Of a stretch of 64,000 nt of DNA, positions 47,082 to 59,853 are shown piece after piece. Source of the DNA: Rhynchonema sp. JSB1_4 (taxonomy: Eukaryota > Nematoda > Chromadorea > Monhysterida > Xyalidae); assembly GCA_030248065.1 (NCBI GenBank), contig JASAMV010007482.1:1-64000 (forward strand), in the 5' to 3' direction. Both the position numbers and the translations under genes were made by a program. Every line of letters starts with the position of its first letter. Positions within the stretch are counted from its first letter, which is position 1. Below the pieces are notes generated by a model. That model did not search any database. It saw nothing but the letters and a program-made list of their open reading frames with translations, and was not told the origin of the DNA.

Positions 47082-50000
47082 TCATGCCATCGCCTCTTCC
47101 TCCACAAACGCGTCGCGCTGTTTCTCTTTCACAATGTTTCGTCCCTCCTCAATCATCGCATCAACGAAATCGGTGGTTGATGCCGACCCGCCCATGTCCG
47201 GTGTTCGGATCTGTGCAAAGTTTTATTGGGATAGCGTTTATTTATTATCATTCATCCTTGCGAAAAAAATAATTTGCTATCAAACTTCATTATCGGGTTC
47301 GTGTTGCGTTTTGCATAACACAGGTTAACCAAACGTTCTAATGCGAAACTAGGGCACAGGCAGCGTAGAGCAGAGGCCAACCAAAAAACCGCCTGGAAAC
47401 ATCTTTCAGTGCGCTAAAACCGCTGTGAAATCAATTGTAAAAAAGCGTCACGTGACCAACTCATGACTCGGACCATGTTTCACACTACGTTCTGCATTTG
47501 CGTCTGTGAATGCCAAAATAATATATGGCCTTGGCGGGGGCACAATTGCGGAGCCAAAATACATTCCGTACTTGGACTTCTAACGTGCAGAAACAAGAGA
47601 TCAAACTGCATCAAGAAGCAAAAAAATCAGCTATCGATATCCATACCTTTTTATCAATCAGAACCCGTTTGAGCGCGCGATGCAGCATTTTCGAGCTCTC
47701 GGTTAATCTGAAAACAGAAAGAGTGGATTGTAAGGTGGCAATGATTTTGCAGGTCGTTGTCGCGGTTAAATGGCTGCATTTCGTCATCGTAGAAAGAACT
47801 AAAGTACAAGGATATTATGATTCGAAAAAACGAGTATTTTTCAAAAACGTTACATTAACAAACAATGGGGCAACCTTAAAATGCAAGCCAACGGATGAGT
47901 GATTTAAACAGTGTCTCGAAAGTTTTGCACGGAAGAACTAGTTCGTTATGACAAGATGTTCAAAATAATACCGCACAGGTTTCCACGTCAAAACTGCTTC
48001 TACAACGAGCTATTTCTAGGACAGAAGACCATATGGAGTACGCCATACTGGTGCTGGGCAGAAACTTACTCCCTTGCTCCTTTCTTGTCAATCAAATCCG
48101 ATCTATAACAGCATGAAATATTCATGAAACTTGATTCAAAATTTAATTTGGAAATGTTATCAAAAAAATTACGAGAGCGAAAAAAAGAGTCGAAGGGGAA
48201 TAAACACTTTTGTGAGAACATTATGTTAGTGGCACGGTAACAAACAGCACTCTGTGATTATGTGTTTAGTGATAATTCAGCTTTCATTCAGCCATGCATA
48301 TAACTTAGCACCTAAATCGATAATGAAGCCGTAAGCGGGATGTTATGACGCTTTATGACTCAAAAATTTGAAAAAGTTGGCGCCTTATATTTCGGTTGTG
48401 CTGTATTTGTTTTGCATGCTGAAAAACGTACCGTTCCGCTAACGGAGAAAGCCCCACGCTGAAGAAATTCTGTCGTTTTTGGCAAAAATTTCTGCGCGAT
48501 GTGTTTCCCGGACACCAAAAGGAAGAACAAACAGTATTTTTTGGTTCACAAAGTGGTTACACTGCACCACACAAATACGAAAGGAAAAGGACCTGAGAAA
48601 CAACAATAAGACAATTTCGAGCGAAAAAAGTGCCGGTGGTGGATCTCAACGTTCCAAACGAAATTTATAAACGCAGCAATTTCAAACCCCGAAAAAAAGA
48701 CGAAACCCAACCCACCCCAAATATTGTAGCATGTCAATGGCAGCTCGGAACGTCGCTGTGGGGTTGGCCACATTTTTGCCCACCAGCGAATAGGCGGCAT
48801 TGCGGGCAGCCTGCAATTTACGTACAAATAGACGGATTCTTGTCACTAAAATAGTTGAGCAATTCTGTATTCTCAAAGGAGTGTATAGCAGTGTTTTATT
48901 TAGCAATTTTTATAATGATAGAGTAGTCTAAAGCTGCATATATAGTTTCAAACCCTCCGCTGACTGCTGATATGATTAGGCGACAGGCGCAAAAGTTGCT
49001 CAGATTACTCAGAAGTGTGCTCACCGCGCACAAATGAACGCAGTAATAAAGTATTTCTTCGCTGAAAATTGCCTTATTCTGAATGTTTTACAGGCTTTAC
49101 CGGTCACCACTACTCGCATGCAATCACCATTGTAGTTATCAAGCCCTCATGAAACATAAGCAGCCGGCAATGGCGCAAACAACAACAACAACAGTTGCTG
49201 TTGAAGCCGACAAGGTCAGCTTGATTTTTCGACAGGCCAAGCTGCTTTCTCCATTCGTTTGGCAAAAAGACTAGACCGACCCTTTCAAATTCGACACCCA
49301 CCAACAAAGAAAAGCGACCAAAAATGACCAACCGGTTCAAATATGGCGTATCGCTCACCCAACATGGCACAGGCAGGAATTCCAGCGCCGCCCACCAGAC
49401 CCGCGCACAGATTCGATATAATGTTGCCGTACAGGTTCGGCATGACCATCACGTCGAATTGCTGTGGTCGTGAGACTAGCTGGAAAGAAGAGAATGAAGA
49501 AAATTATGGGGGCGGATGTTAAACTGGCTGATTGGACAGTCCGGCATGCGGTTATCAAACTGAGACGGGCCAATATTTTTCTCGGTGGACAGATAGGATC
49601 ATGTGGCTTTGTGGGTGATTTCTTCCGAACGCTGATTCACACATCAACAATGACAGTATTGCTTGCTCGGCTAATTGTTCAAGTGAACGTGCTTTTTTTC
49701 ACTCACCGATCAATTTTAATCAAATTTCACTTTTAGTTGGCGCAACACGCGCACACACAAACGGAAAAGCGGGCTAATAGTATAACGACCCGTCAAATCA
49801 AGCAACAATACATGAGCCCTAAATGAGAGCGAGAAATAATACATGTGATTTGCCGACTTTATTTGACCACAGCACAAAAGCCGAAAGCTGATCAGATGAC
49901 AAAATGTTTCGCTTGGAGGGCAAAATCAAGTTGTTTTTGTCGCGTTTTGATGCAACAGCTGATTTTTTTTGTTAGAATCAAAACACAAATCAAGACAAAA

Positions 50001-53000
50001 GCAAATCAAAACGTCACGACACTGAATGCCCAAAATACAAACTATTCGGTTACCGGATACCAAAAATGAAAATCTGGGATACACAGGTGAATTTCTTGAA
50101 GAAAAATTCAGCAAAATCGTTGTTGGACCGGTAAAAGTTGCCCATTTAAGGGGACACACTGGCAAGCGATTTTCAGCATGTTGGAGATGAAAATAATCCA
50201 TTTTTACGGTTTTCGGAAATCTTTTAGGGTCGCATACCCAAGAATTTTATGATACCGGATACCGCTGGTTGAAACAATGAAGACACGGATACCGGGGCGC
50301 AATAATACATGAAATGCGGCAAATTTCAGTGCAATAAGCCAAATAGAAAAAATTGGATACAGATGGCTCGCGGAACACCGCACCGCAGAATGATTTTTCG
50401 TTCCCCCTCCCCCCAACAACACCACTGTTCTCAACTCGACTCTCGACTATAATTGCAGATAAAAAAACACAGTTTTTCCTGAAAATAAAACACCGGAAAA
50501 AACATTTTTTCGAAAAGGCCGAAATAACGAAATCGCTGAGCACTAAATTGTTAGCCTTTGGATCACTGTGAGCCCTCCTTTGTAGCAATTGTCATTGCTG
50601 ATGGAGCTCAGAACCATAAAAAACCACCCAACCTGCATCGTCGTATTGTCAACAATCATGTCATTGAATTCAATCTCCGGAAAATCCTTCGCCACTTCGC
50701 CACACACTTTCAAAAACGTTCCGTCGCCGATTTTCCTGTAATTGGAGTGTATAGCAGTGTTTTATTTAGTTTATTTTATAAATGTGAGCAATATTTATAA
50801 TAATAGAGTGGTCTCTCAGCCCGGTACAGTAGGTACGCCCCCCAGAGCACCTCCAACACTGATTTAGGCCAACCGCAAAGGGACGCTCACATGATATTCG
50901 CTTTGTGGATGGCGGTCACCTTTTTGCGATTGTGCAATTTCGCGTACTGGAACGCAAATCGAGCGATTCGCTCGCACGCGGCGCGCGTACAGATTTTCAG
51001 TGACTCAACCACGCCGGGTATTGTCTGCAAAATGGAAATTCACAAGATTCTTCCACAGGAAATATTTAAATCCCAGCCGGCAGCCACCAGGTGTTTTCGC
51101 CAGCTGCGATTTCGCTACTTGGATTATTTCGAGCCAGGTGGAAGTTATCGCCAGTTACAGCACGTTCGAAGAAATTTGGCCACCCGGGTAATTTTTTTAT
51201 CTAAACCTTTTTTTAACAATCGTTACGCCTTGGAAAACAAATAAAAGAATTGGGAATAGAATAATAGATTTTTAGCAGTTCAATAACAAAATTGATCTTT
51301 CAATGTGGCCGCTGGGATTTTCGGGACAAAAGTGACGATTTTCGCCACCGTGTCGTTTCATTTTCTTTTGAAAAAATCATGGGTCAACAGCAATACCAAC
51401 CTCATGTTCGATACCCGAGTATTCTCCCTCGCTGTTTTCTCGAATCAGAATGATGTCAATATTCTTGTGCTTGGTCTCGAGTGCTGAAATTATGCAGTTC
51501 GCGAAATATTAACCCAGAATTTACAGCATGCCGTTTGTTAATCCATTTCGAGAATTAAACATCGGAGTCACTCTATCGTGTTTTTAAAGGATCGGGTCCT
51601 TATGTATGACATACGAGAACGTCCTTCAAAAACGAAATGGTGATGAAAAGAAATTACTGCAGAAAAAAATCGATTAACGAACCGACTTTTGGTGGCCAAT
51701 TTGGTTTACTTTAAAAATTGGTGTGGTTTCTGTATGTACCGACTGCAGCAACGTTGGTCTGTTTTTCGCCCTGCTTTCGCAGATAGGCCGAGGCGCCAGG
51801 GCTCGTCAGTGCGAACGCCTCTGGCAAATTTATCACTTGCGTGCAACCACCATTCTGGTTATATTCTGTCCGTGAACCATAAGCCGACGGAAGCGAAGAC
51901 ACAAACAAAACAAGAGAGATGCTGTTTGAATCCCTGTTTGGTTTGTGATAGCTAGGCATAGATTGCAATTGGGGTGGGGGTCGCTCGAAGTTTTACGTGC
52001 ATGGTGAAAACACAACAAAGCCAGCAACCAGCAGCGTCGCTTCTGGTGTATACTTGCGGGCCGAAAAAAAACGGTTTTATTTCGAAAAAAAAACCGAAAA
52101 AACCGTTTTTTTCCCGAGGCCCGGAAAAATACGTTTTTATTTTTCCGGAAATTTTTCCAAGTGGCAACTTTTGGAAAAAAAACGGTTTTTTTCCAAAAAT
52201 TTCCGCGATATTTTCCAAGGTTACGAGAGGATGTTGTTAAAACCAATGTAAATCGGTACTAGACAGTTCATAATGAGCACTTTTTAATCTCGAAGTGCAT
52301 TTTTAGACTGTTTCAGGCCATTTCCTGACGAAATTTTCTCCAAAATAGGCGTTTTTGGACCATGGGTATCCTTAAGTACTGGAAAAATATTTGGAAAAAA
52401 AAACGGTTTTTTCCGACAAAAAACCGTTTTTTTTCCAAAAATATATTTTGCGGAAAAATACGCAAGTATATTCTAGTGAACAACGTAAAGCGAAAGCCAA
52501 ACTGTGGGTTGTCATCGTGGCCACTTACTGGGAATCGACTTGAATCTGGACACGGCAGCAAATAGGTCCAATCGCTGGCGCAGGATCACATTGCGCGACA
52601 TTGTGAACGGGCGATCGGTGGCGAATTTCAACTCAAGACTGCCTGAATTGTCAAGACCAGTGTTGCGGTGATGATTAGTTCATTTTTAAACTCTGTTTTT
52701 ATTTTTGGCACTTTTTTACGATGCAGACATTCAGCCATACTAACAACGGAAACGCAAACGAAAGTCCACAAATAGAGTCAATAGAACATTTCTTGCCATT
52801 AAATGTGCACATGTGTACACTTCCTGCATCATTTCTTTTCTTCTCTATTTGACGCGGAACCGCTTATAAGTCACCAAGTTTGAAATACAGGCGGAGAAGT
52901 TATGGCGCCAAATGTTATCAAACCCAATTAGATCTCGCATTACTTTAATATGCACCAAAATCATAACAATTCCAGCTGCAAAATGATGCAATCCAAGCAG

Positions 53001-54529
53001 TTTCCGGACAAAACGGAGGAATGTCGGACAGCTGACGGAAAATGCTGCACTTCACGTTTGCAAAAAAAACGAAAAATTAAAAAAAACCAGTCTCCAGACG
53101 CACCTTTGAGCGCGACCCCGTTCCTTTCCACCGACGCAATGATGCTTTCGAGATCTCGGTCAAATTCATCGTCTTCCGATCGTTCCCTCGAGTATTCGGA
53201 TACGTCCTCGAAATCGACCGGGATACGAAGCGCGCTGCAATTCGGGCTCGCTATAAATAGTGGTGAAGTCAAAGACAGTAGGTTAGAAGTGCACCCCCTC
53301 AGGACGGACGGGCGGCTGAGTGCAGTCCCTCCGCGGGGAGGGGTCCCTAAGTCGTCTGGGAGCCACCCCCTCCCTCCCCCGTGAATCTGGCATCCCAACT
53401 TTCGTTGATTTCCCATCATAAATAATAGATTTATCGAGGCGCGTGACCAACGTTTGAATTAGGAGAGTGTTTTCCCACCTTGAAGGACCGAAAGCTGACC
53501 AATGATGCAACAGCAGTGAGTTTTGCCCGTTTCGGCCTGTTTTCACAGACGGGCGATGTGCCAGGCCTCGTCGGTGTGAACACCTCTGATCAATTAACCC
53601 CCAAATAGGACGCTCGAACAGATCTTATTGCCCAAGTAAAACATCACTGCTGCGCACGGAAGTGCAAGCCAGTGTGAGAAGGCAACGGGTAGCAGCAGGA
53701 ATAACAAAACGTAGATTACAGGAGCGAGCTACGTACAAATCACTGGATCCGCAGCTTGCCGCAATGCGGATACGTAAGTGCACCTCACACGAGGGCGAGG
53801 GCATCTCATTTCACACAAACAGCTTCACAAATCTGACAACAAACAACAAGAACTCACTCAAACACGGTGACCACGTTTCGAAACATTTCCGGTCCGATAC
53901 CGTAACCGGGCAAGAGCGTGATCGTCTGACGACCGCCATAGCGAGCAAGTGGCAATCTCTGAAAAACAGAACACCAATAAATCTTGGAAATATAGTTGCA
54001 GGTAGAAAAACGTTTTTTTCCAAAAACCGTTTTTAGTGAAATATACATTTTCCGAAAAAATTGCACGGCGGATTTAGAACTTTTCTGAAAAAGTGGCAAA
54101 ATTGTGCGAAGAAACCTATTTTTATTGCAGACACAAACTATTTCAAGTGTTTTCCGGCACTTTTATGGCTTTTATTCACACTTTCTCAACAGGATTACCT
54201 TTCATACACCATTTTTTGCGCATAATGTGCCAAATATACACAATTTTAACTGGTGCTCAAATTTTGGCTCGGAAAAACATCTAAAAAAACTTTTTTTTTC
54301 AGTAAATATATTTTTCCGGAAAAATTGCAACTATACTTCAAAAAACGCCAAAATGAAATAGAGGCCTGAAAAAAAACAAACTAACCAAGGACGTCGGTGA
54401 AAAGGCGGTTTCGAAAACGCGACTGAAACGTTTCGAGTCATAGGGTGTCGCGCCGTAGATTGACGCGATTTTCGGTGACCGACCCGAATTGCTGAAGTCG
54501 CGCCGATGCGTGCTTGTCGTCGAAGACTG
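47082..54529 (-). CDS. NAD-dependent isocitrate dehydrogenase subunit, gamma/beta type
   Basis: Mitochondrial TCA-cycle enzyme subunit; isocitrate to 2-oxoglutarate. Eleven exons: 54529-54386, 53958-53858, 53234-53104, 52642-52529, 51483-51401, 51024-50891, 50735-50633, 49479-49333, 48810-48716, 47707-47647 and 47210-47082; every junction keeps phase, giving 413 residues after an unseen 5' exon. Landmarks: [142 protein letters not shown]. The DNTTMQ block and the E3 spacing favour the gamma (regulatory) subunit over the catalytic alpha. The usual LPGDGIGPE reads LPGYGIGPE. The first listed exon probably follows the transit peptide. Confidence 0.93.
49784..49872. repeat. Diverged GTCAAAT..ATTTGAC hairpin in IDH intron
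   Basis: CCGTCAAATCAAGC and GCCGACTTTATTTGACCAC enclose GAGAGCGAGAAATAATACATG, as in the 39.4 kb copy. Confidence 0.4.
52049..52470. mobile_element. MITE, TATACTTGCG family, 8-bp duplication
   Basis: Inverted ends TATACTTGCGGGCCG and GCGGAAAAATACGCAAGTATA. Flanks TTCTGGTG and TTCTAGTG (seven of eight identical). Strong AAAACCGTTTT/AAAACGGTTTT palindromes inside. It lies in the IDH intron between exons 52642-52529 and 51483-51401. Confidence 0.75.
53507..53692 (+). repeat. Dispersed repeat, second copy
   Basis: Copy of 35902-36089, here in the IDH intron between exons 53958-53858 and 53234-53104. Confidence 0.75.
53991..54335. mobile_element. MITE-like element filling an IDH intron
   Basis: TATAGTTGCAGGTAGAAAAACG at the left and CCGGAAAAATTGCAACTATA at the right, with an AAAACGTTTTTTTCC-type core as in the TATACTTGCG family. 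Flanks CTTGGAAA and CTTCAAAA agree at six of eight positions, so the duplication is only suggestive. Confidence 0.5.
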
Positions 54530-54565
54530 CTGCAAATGTCATTGACAAAAAAGATTATTTGAGAA

Positions 54566-55656
54566 TAGGGTTAGAGAGATGTCGGTAGCCCCCCCCCAGT
54601 ACAGTAGGTATCCCCCCCCCCGATGTCTGGCATGGTACAGTAGGTATCCCCCCTATTTTCACCCCGGTACAGTAGGTATCCCCCGATTTTGCCCCAAAAG
54701 TGCCAATTTTTGACCAAAATGGCCAAAATTAGTGTAAATTCAGTGGTTTTTGCCTCAAATTACCCTACGCTACGCGCGCAAATACGACGTTTTCACACGA
54801 TTCCACACATAATAAAAACATTAAAAATTTTCACCCCAAAACCTACCCCCCCCCCCAACCCACCCTGGCTACATACCCCCAGGCCATCGGCTTTGGTACA
54901 GTAGGTATCCCCCCTCTCCGAGCGCGGTACAGTAGGTATCCCTCCTCCAGAGTACCTCCAACACTGGTGTCGGGTCAGTGTAGTGGCAGGCCCATGTGTG
55001 GGAGGTAAGTATGATGCGGGGTTGAGACCGGAAGCGTGAGAGGTATGATTTTGGTCACCCAAAAAGGCGAAAAAACACCGTTTTTGTGATACAATTTTGG
55101 CCAAAAAATGAGGTAAAAAGAGTACTGTTTCCAAATTTTCGCCGAAAATCGCCTAAAAATAGGTATTATGGGTGGGTTTGCGCGAACAGCGCGCGATTTT
55201 TGGGAAAATAAGGTCGAAAAACACCGATTTTTGCCTTAAAAAGGAATAAAATTGCTTGTGAGAGGTATGATTTGGAGTTGTGAGAGGTAAGTACTCAACC
55301 CCCCCCAACCCCCCCTCGGGTTTTGTGGTAGGTAAGTACTGAGAGGGGGTAACCCCCCCCCCAGCCACTACTATGTGTCGGGTACCCCCAGATGTCGGGT
55401 GTCGGGTTTTTTTGGGAATGTGACATTTTGGTGTTTATTTCGTGTGAAAATACTTGAATTCAGTAACTTGAGCCAAAAATTGTACCAATGATGCAAATGA
55501 GCAAAAATTTGCCTGCTTTTGTTCCAAAAACAGGTGTCGGGTTTTTTTTCAAAAACTAGATGTCGGGTGTCAGGTTTTTTTCGCAACTGTCGGGTGTCGG
55601 CTTTTTTCTCAGATGTCGGGTGTCGGGTACCCCCCCCCCCCCGACCTCTAACCCTA
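54566..55656. mobile_element. Inverted-repeat element, TAGGGTTAGAG termini, C-homopolymer rich
   Basis: TAGGGTTAGAGAGATGTCGG at the left and CCGACCTCTAACCCTA at the right, with TTGAGAA on both flanks. The interior has repeats of TACAGTAGGTATCCCCCC on the left and of GGGTGTCGGGT and GGTAAGTACT on the right, and many C or G runs. Confidence 0.6.
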
Positions 55657-55664
55657 TTGAGAAT

Positions 55665-57141
55665 TGCCCGTAATACAGCCCCCAAAAAGGGGTCGGTGAA
55701 AGAGCCCTCCCCCGGCCGGAATAGAGCCCAATTGTGTGCTAAGGCTTGATAGTTGTGCACAGGTGCATTTATGCACGTTTGATGTTCGTTTAGAGTATAT
55801 AATACGCCTCTTATTGATGAATAGACACGAATAAATGCGATCATAAGAGAAAAAACACCCTTTCAAACCCCTTTTTGGGACTTTTTTTTAGAAATTTCTG
55901 GGAACAATTTTTCAGATTCGGGCCAGTGAATAGAGTTAATAGAGCCCCCCCCCCCCGGAAGTCAGTGAATTAATAGAGCCCCCTTGTATTTAAGTTTTCA
56001 CGGCAGAAGGCCGGCCGATACAGACTTTACGGCACTGTAGTGGCTGGGGGGGATGGGGGGATTCCCCCCCCCTAAGGGGTATCTATCTCGAGTCAACCCT
56101 TAGGGGGGGATGGGGGGGAAGGGTATCTATCTCGAGCCGACCCCAAATGGTATCTCGAGTAAGTAGATTTATGGTTTTCAAAGGCAAAAATAGGTGTTTT
56201 TCGACCTCGGGACCCCCAAAAATCGCGCGCTCCGCGCGCAGACACCCAAAAAATGGTCATTTTAGGCCAATTTTCGGCAAAAATGTCAAAAAATACCCAT
56301 TTTTTAGGCCAATTTTGCAGTAAAATTGCATGCAAAAAACGGCCTTTTTTCGCCTTTTGACGGACCATAGGGGTATCTTGGGTAGCCTCTGGGGGGTATC
56401 TCGAGTAAGTCCGAAACCTTCCCCCCCTAGGGTATCTTGGGTCGATTGGCCTACCACCACACTGCTTTACGGTGTTGGGTCATTGGCTAATATTCTCATT
56501 TATTGGTGTCTATTCATCAATAGGAGGCGCATTATGTCCTAAAAACAAATAACAAACGTGCATGCATGTACCTGTACCTGTGTACGACTATCAAGCCTTT
56601 AGAACGCTAAAGTATACTTGCGGGCCGGAAAAAAATCATTTTTTTCGAAAAAAACCGTTTTTTCCGTGGCCCGGAAAAATACGTTTTTATTTTTCCGGAA
56701 ATTTTTCCAAGTGGCAACTTTTGGGAAAAAACGTTTTTTTTTTCAAAAATTCCCGAAATATTTTCAAGGATTACGAAAGGATGCTGTCAAAACTAATGTA
56801 AATCGGTGCTAAACAGTTCAAAATGAGCACTTTTTAATCTCCAAGAGCATTTTTAGCATGTTTCAGGCAAATTTCCCGACAAAATTTTCTCCAAAATAGG
56901 CGTTTTTGGACCATGGATATCCTTAAGTACTGGAAAAATATTTGAAAAAAAAACGGTTTTTTTTTTCAAAAATATATTTTGCGGAAAAATACGCAAGTAT
57001 ACGCTAATGTACGGGGATTTCATTCATCAGGGGAGGCTCTATTCCGGGGGCTCTATTAATCACTGGCCCCTTTTAGGGGGAGCTCTCTCTATTCCGGGGA
57101 GGGGCTCTATCAGGGGGGGGCTCTATTTAGGTTTTTACGGT
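55665..57141. mobile_element. Foldback element with AATAGAGCCCC arms, carrying two nested elements
   Basis: The left arm (about 55665-56035) has ATAGAGCCC blocks and a TTGATGAATAGACAC segment. The right arm (about 56470-57141) has their mirrors, GTGTCTATTCATCAATA and GGGCTCTATT. The centre (56036-56470) is another inverted element, GTAGTGGCTGG/CCACCACACTG with GGGGTATCTATCTCGAG repeats. A TATACTTGCG MITE lies in the right arm. Confidence 0.55.
56613..57001. mobile_element. MITE, TATACTTGCG family, second copy
   Basis: Very similar to 52049-52470, including the TTTTTGGACCATGG and CTTAAGTACTGGAAAAATAT blocks. Flanks CGCTAAAG and CGCTAATG match at seven of eight positions. Confidence 0.78.
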
Positions 57142-57429
57142 ATCCAATATCCTGTGATGGAAATTTTTTATCCTCTGGAAATTTTTGTCGCTTTTTTTCG
57201 CAAAACATAAACAACCGGTTTTTCTGAACCAGGTATAGATCAAACCACAGAGCAATAAAACACAACACAAAACCTGAAAAACCTGGGCCAAAACACAAGC
57301 AGCCGATGTCGGCAGATGTTTCACGCGCAGCATCAACATGACGAACGACGACGTCGTTGTTGTTGTGAGTTACGAAACAAATTTTTCGCTGCCGATCTGC
57401 AACAAACAAAACAAAAAGTACTCGTCACT

Positions 57430-58620
57430 CGTCAGCTCAGCCGCGACCAGCGACAATAAGTGACAAGGTCACAAATCGTTTTCGATACTTTCGATACTAT
57501 CTCTACGCTGATGATATCAAAATTTACAGGGAAATCCGTAGTGCTGCAGACCACAAAATCCTCCAGGGTGACATAAATGCGGTCATTAGTTGGCTCTCTG
57601 CAAATGGCATGGCTCTTGCCAGCCATAAGAGCGTCACAGTAAGGCTTGGGAATCGCCCCCAAGTCCCCCCTGTCTATTTTTGTGGGAATGAGCAAATTAT
57701 TTCACCACCCCATGTCCGGGACTTGGGTGTCTTAATAGACCAACAAAACTTAAAGTTTGAGTCACATATTGGTAAAATTGTGGCTGACGCCAGCAGAATG
57801 GAGAAGACCATCCGCCGAAACTTTCACAGTCGAAATCGCGACTTCCTCCGAAAACTTTATTTGGCCTATGTCCGCCCTTTACTGGAATTTTCCATGTCCA
57901 TTTGGTCCCCTCAAAATGTCACTTTAGCTAAAAACATTGAAAAAATTCAACGTCGGTTCACCTACTATTTATCTGGCATGCAGACACTGTCTTACCAACA
58001 GCGTTTGCATGCCCTAAATTTAGACCCCCTAATTTATCGCCGGACCGTGAACGATCTTGTGCTCGTGTACAAAGTCGTTCATGGTCTCATACCTGGGGTA
58101 ACCAAGGAATCCTTCTTTCCATCTCGTGACACCGGCCGCCCAACCCGAGGGCACTCCCACAGTTTGTGTCGAGTCCATGGCGCGGGTGCAGACTTGTCCG
58201 GATACTGGGCCTATCGGGTCGTGGACCTCTGGAACAGGCTACCAGAGGGCGTCGTCTCTGCTGCCTCAATTGCGGCCTTTAAATCTAAACTAAACTCACG
58301 TGGTCGAGACGTAGTTTCTCGCCATATTTCAACAAAATTCTCAGCCGTCGTTGACTGATCTCCTCAGTCACTGGGTTGCTGCTTTTCAGATAATCATCTA
58401 TATTCCGTCATCCGTTGCCGACTTTATTGCTCGTTACGTTTGTTCTCTTCATTACCAGTAGTTTGGTTGGTTGAATCTCGCCGGTACGTTTTCTTTGTCG
58501 TTTGTTCGTCATGTTCACATTTTCGTTTATTAATACTCATGTTCACTTTTTTAGGGTTTCTCCGGATCTTGTGTAAAGGTCTTTGCGAAAGCGTGCAGAT
58601 AAAATTTGAATTTGAATACT
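57430..58620 (+). mobile_element. 5'-truncated non-LTR retrotransposon (CR1/Jockey type)
   Basis: An open frame to TGA at 58356-58358 encodes the end of a LINE reverse transcriptase. The catalytic box reads YADD (57504-57515), followed by the thumb and C-terminal regions: VRDLGVLID, RPLLEFSMSIWSPQN, HALNLDPLIYRR, and WAYRVVDLWNRLP before a FKSKL end. This tail is typical of the CR1/Jockey group. The endonuclease and most of the polymerase are missing, so the copy is dead on arrival. A 3' untranslated region of about 260 bp ends in TTTGAATTTGAA-like tail repeats. No target duplication was found. Confidence 0.88.
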
Positions 58621-58689
58621 TCGAATGATTTCCCAATTCCCAATAATCTCTTTCAATTCATTTTTGGAAAGAAACCGACCGTGCCCGTT

Positions 58690-58860
58690 CAGCAATAATA
58701 GTGCAACTCAAGATTTGTCATTTGTCATTGTCGTTTGTTCATTCATGTTCACATTCTTTGTTATTAACACTGTTTTATTTTAAGGGTTTTTCCGGATCTT
58801 GTGAAGGTCTTCGCGTAAGCTTGCAGTTAAAATTTGAATTTGAATTTGAATTTGATCACA
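58690..58860 (+). mobile_element. Solo LINE 3' end
   Basis: A second, diverged copy of the same LINE 3' tail (TTCATGTTCACATT, GGGTTTTTCCGGATCTTGTG, AAGGTCTTCGCG) ending in (TTTGAA)n. It shows the family inserted here more than once. Confidence 0.75.
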
Positions 58861-59572
58861 GAAAACAAATGTTAAAATGGGCGTGCAGCTTGTGAGCCTA
58901 TGCGTAATCGCGCTCGTGCACCACTTTTCTGCATCATTAAAGTCGATGTGCATGACTTTGCTTTATAACGTTACTTGAATTTCTTTGCCCACCAACAGCA
59001 TCTAAGGGAAACATCAGCTGATCACTTCCATACGGGTCTGTACGTGCCGAATGTTATACCTTTTATACAGCTAAAAAACAATTACGGCTTTGTCCGTGTG
59101 GGTTGGCTACTATTGGCTTCTGTGGGTTGGCTACTATTTTGGTGGCCAAAACGATTACTTTGTTTGGAAAGTAATGTGACACCGGTTTTCGCCCACGGGA
59201 ACAGAATATCAAGGTATTCGTTGGCATTCTTTGTATTTGTTACAATCCATTTTTCCTGGAACTTTTCTCCGTTGCATGTTGAGTTTGTGTTCATGAATTT
59301 GCACTTGTTTTGCAAGAAGCGGTTCTGTGCTCCCCCAAACTTGCCGGCCCCACGGTGTCTGAAAAAAGTAACGTTAAAAAATCGAAGAAACGTTGTTTCG
59401 CGCCTCTCATCCGGCTATAAAAATGGTCGTTCTAAGTCGTACCATCCCTGTGTGTGAGACTGAGAATATACTCATAAATTTACGCTTATTCATCTACAAA
59501 TGCAGTTTTACTGCTTCCTTGTGACGAAAACCCGTCTTTCGGTATAGCTGTGGCGGTGTACATTGATATATT

Positions 59573-59843
59573 GGCAATCCATCGGCTCATGGCACTTTTT
59601 ACACACACACACAACGCATGCAAACGCTATTTTCTAAACAAAACATACACTTTGAGCGAGTGTCATAATTTGATGGCCCTTTTTAATTTACTCTGTTTTC
59701 ATTAGCTGCTTGACATAACTTTTCTGGATTGTTGCAGAATTTGGGGATGTTTCAACGGGTAGCACAGAATACGTGCATTCATTGACGGCAGTAATGTGGC
59801 ATGCAGCCTGTGTGTGTGGAGTGCCATGAGCGGGCGGATTGCC
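59573..59843. mobile_element. MITE, GGCAATCC..GGATTGCC termini
   Basis: GGCAATCCATCGGCTCATGG and mirror CCATGAGCGGGCGGATTGCC. The left half matches 22195-22370. The CTCATGGCACT word is shared with 61191-61513. Confidence 0.65.
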
Positions 59844-59853
59844 TATACATGCG

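Noticed and set aside
58975..59457. Open frame of 160 codons with a Trp/Leu-rich segment
   Set aside because: The hydrophobic part comes from a duplicated GTGGGTTGGCTACTATT stretch. No start context or family match.
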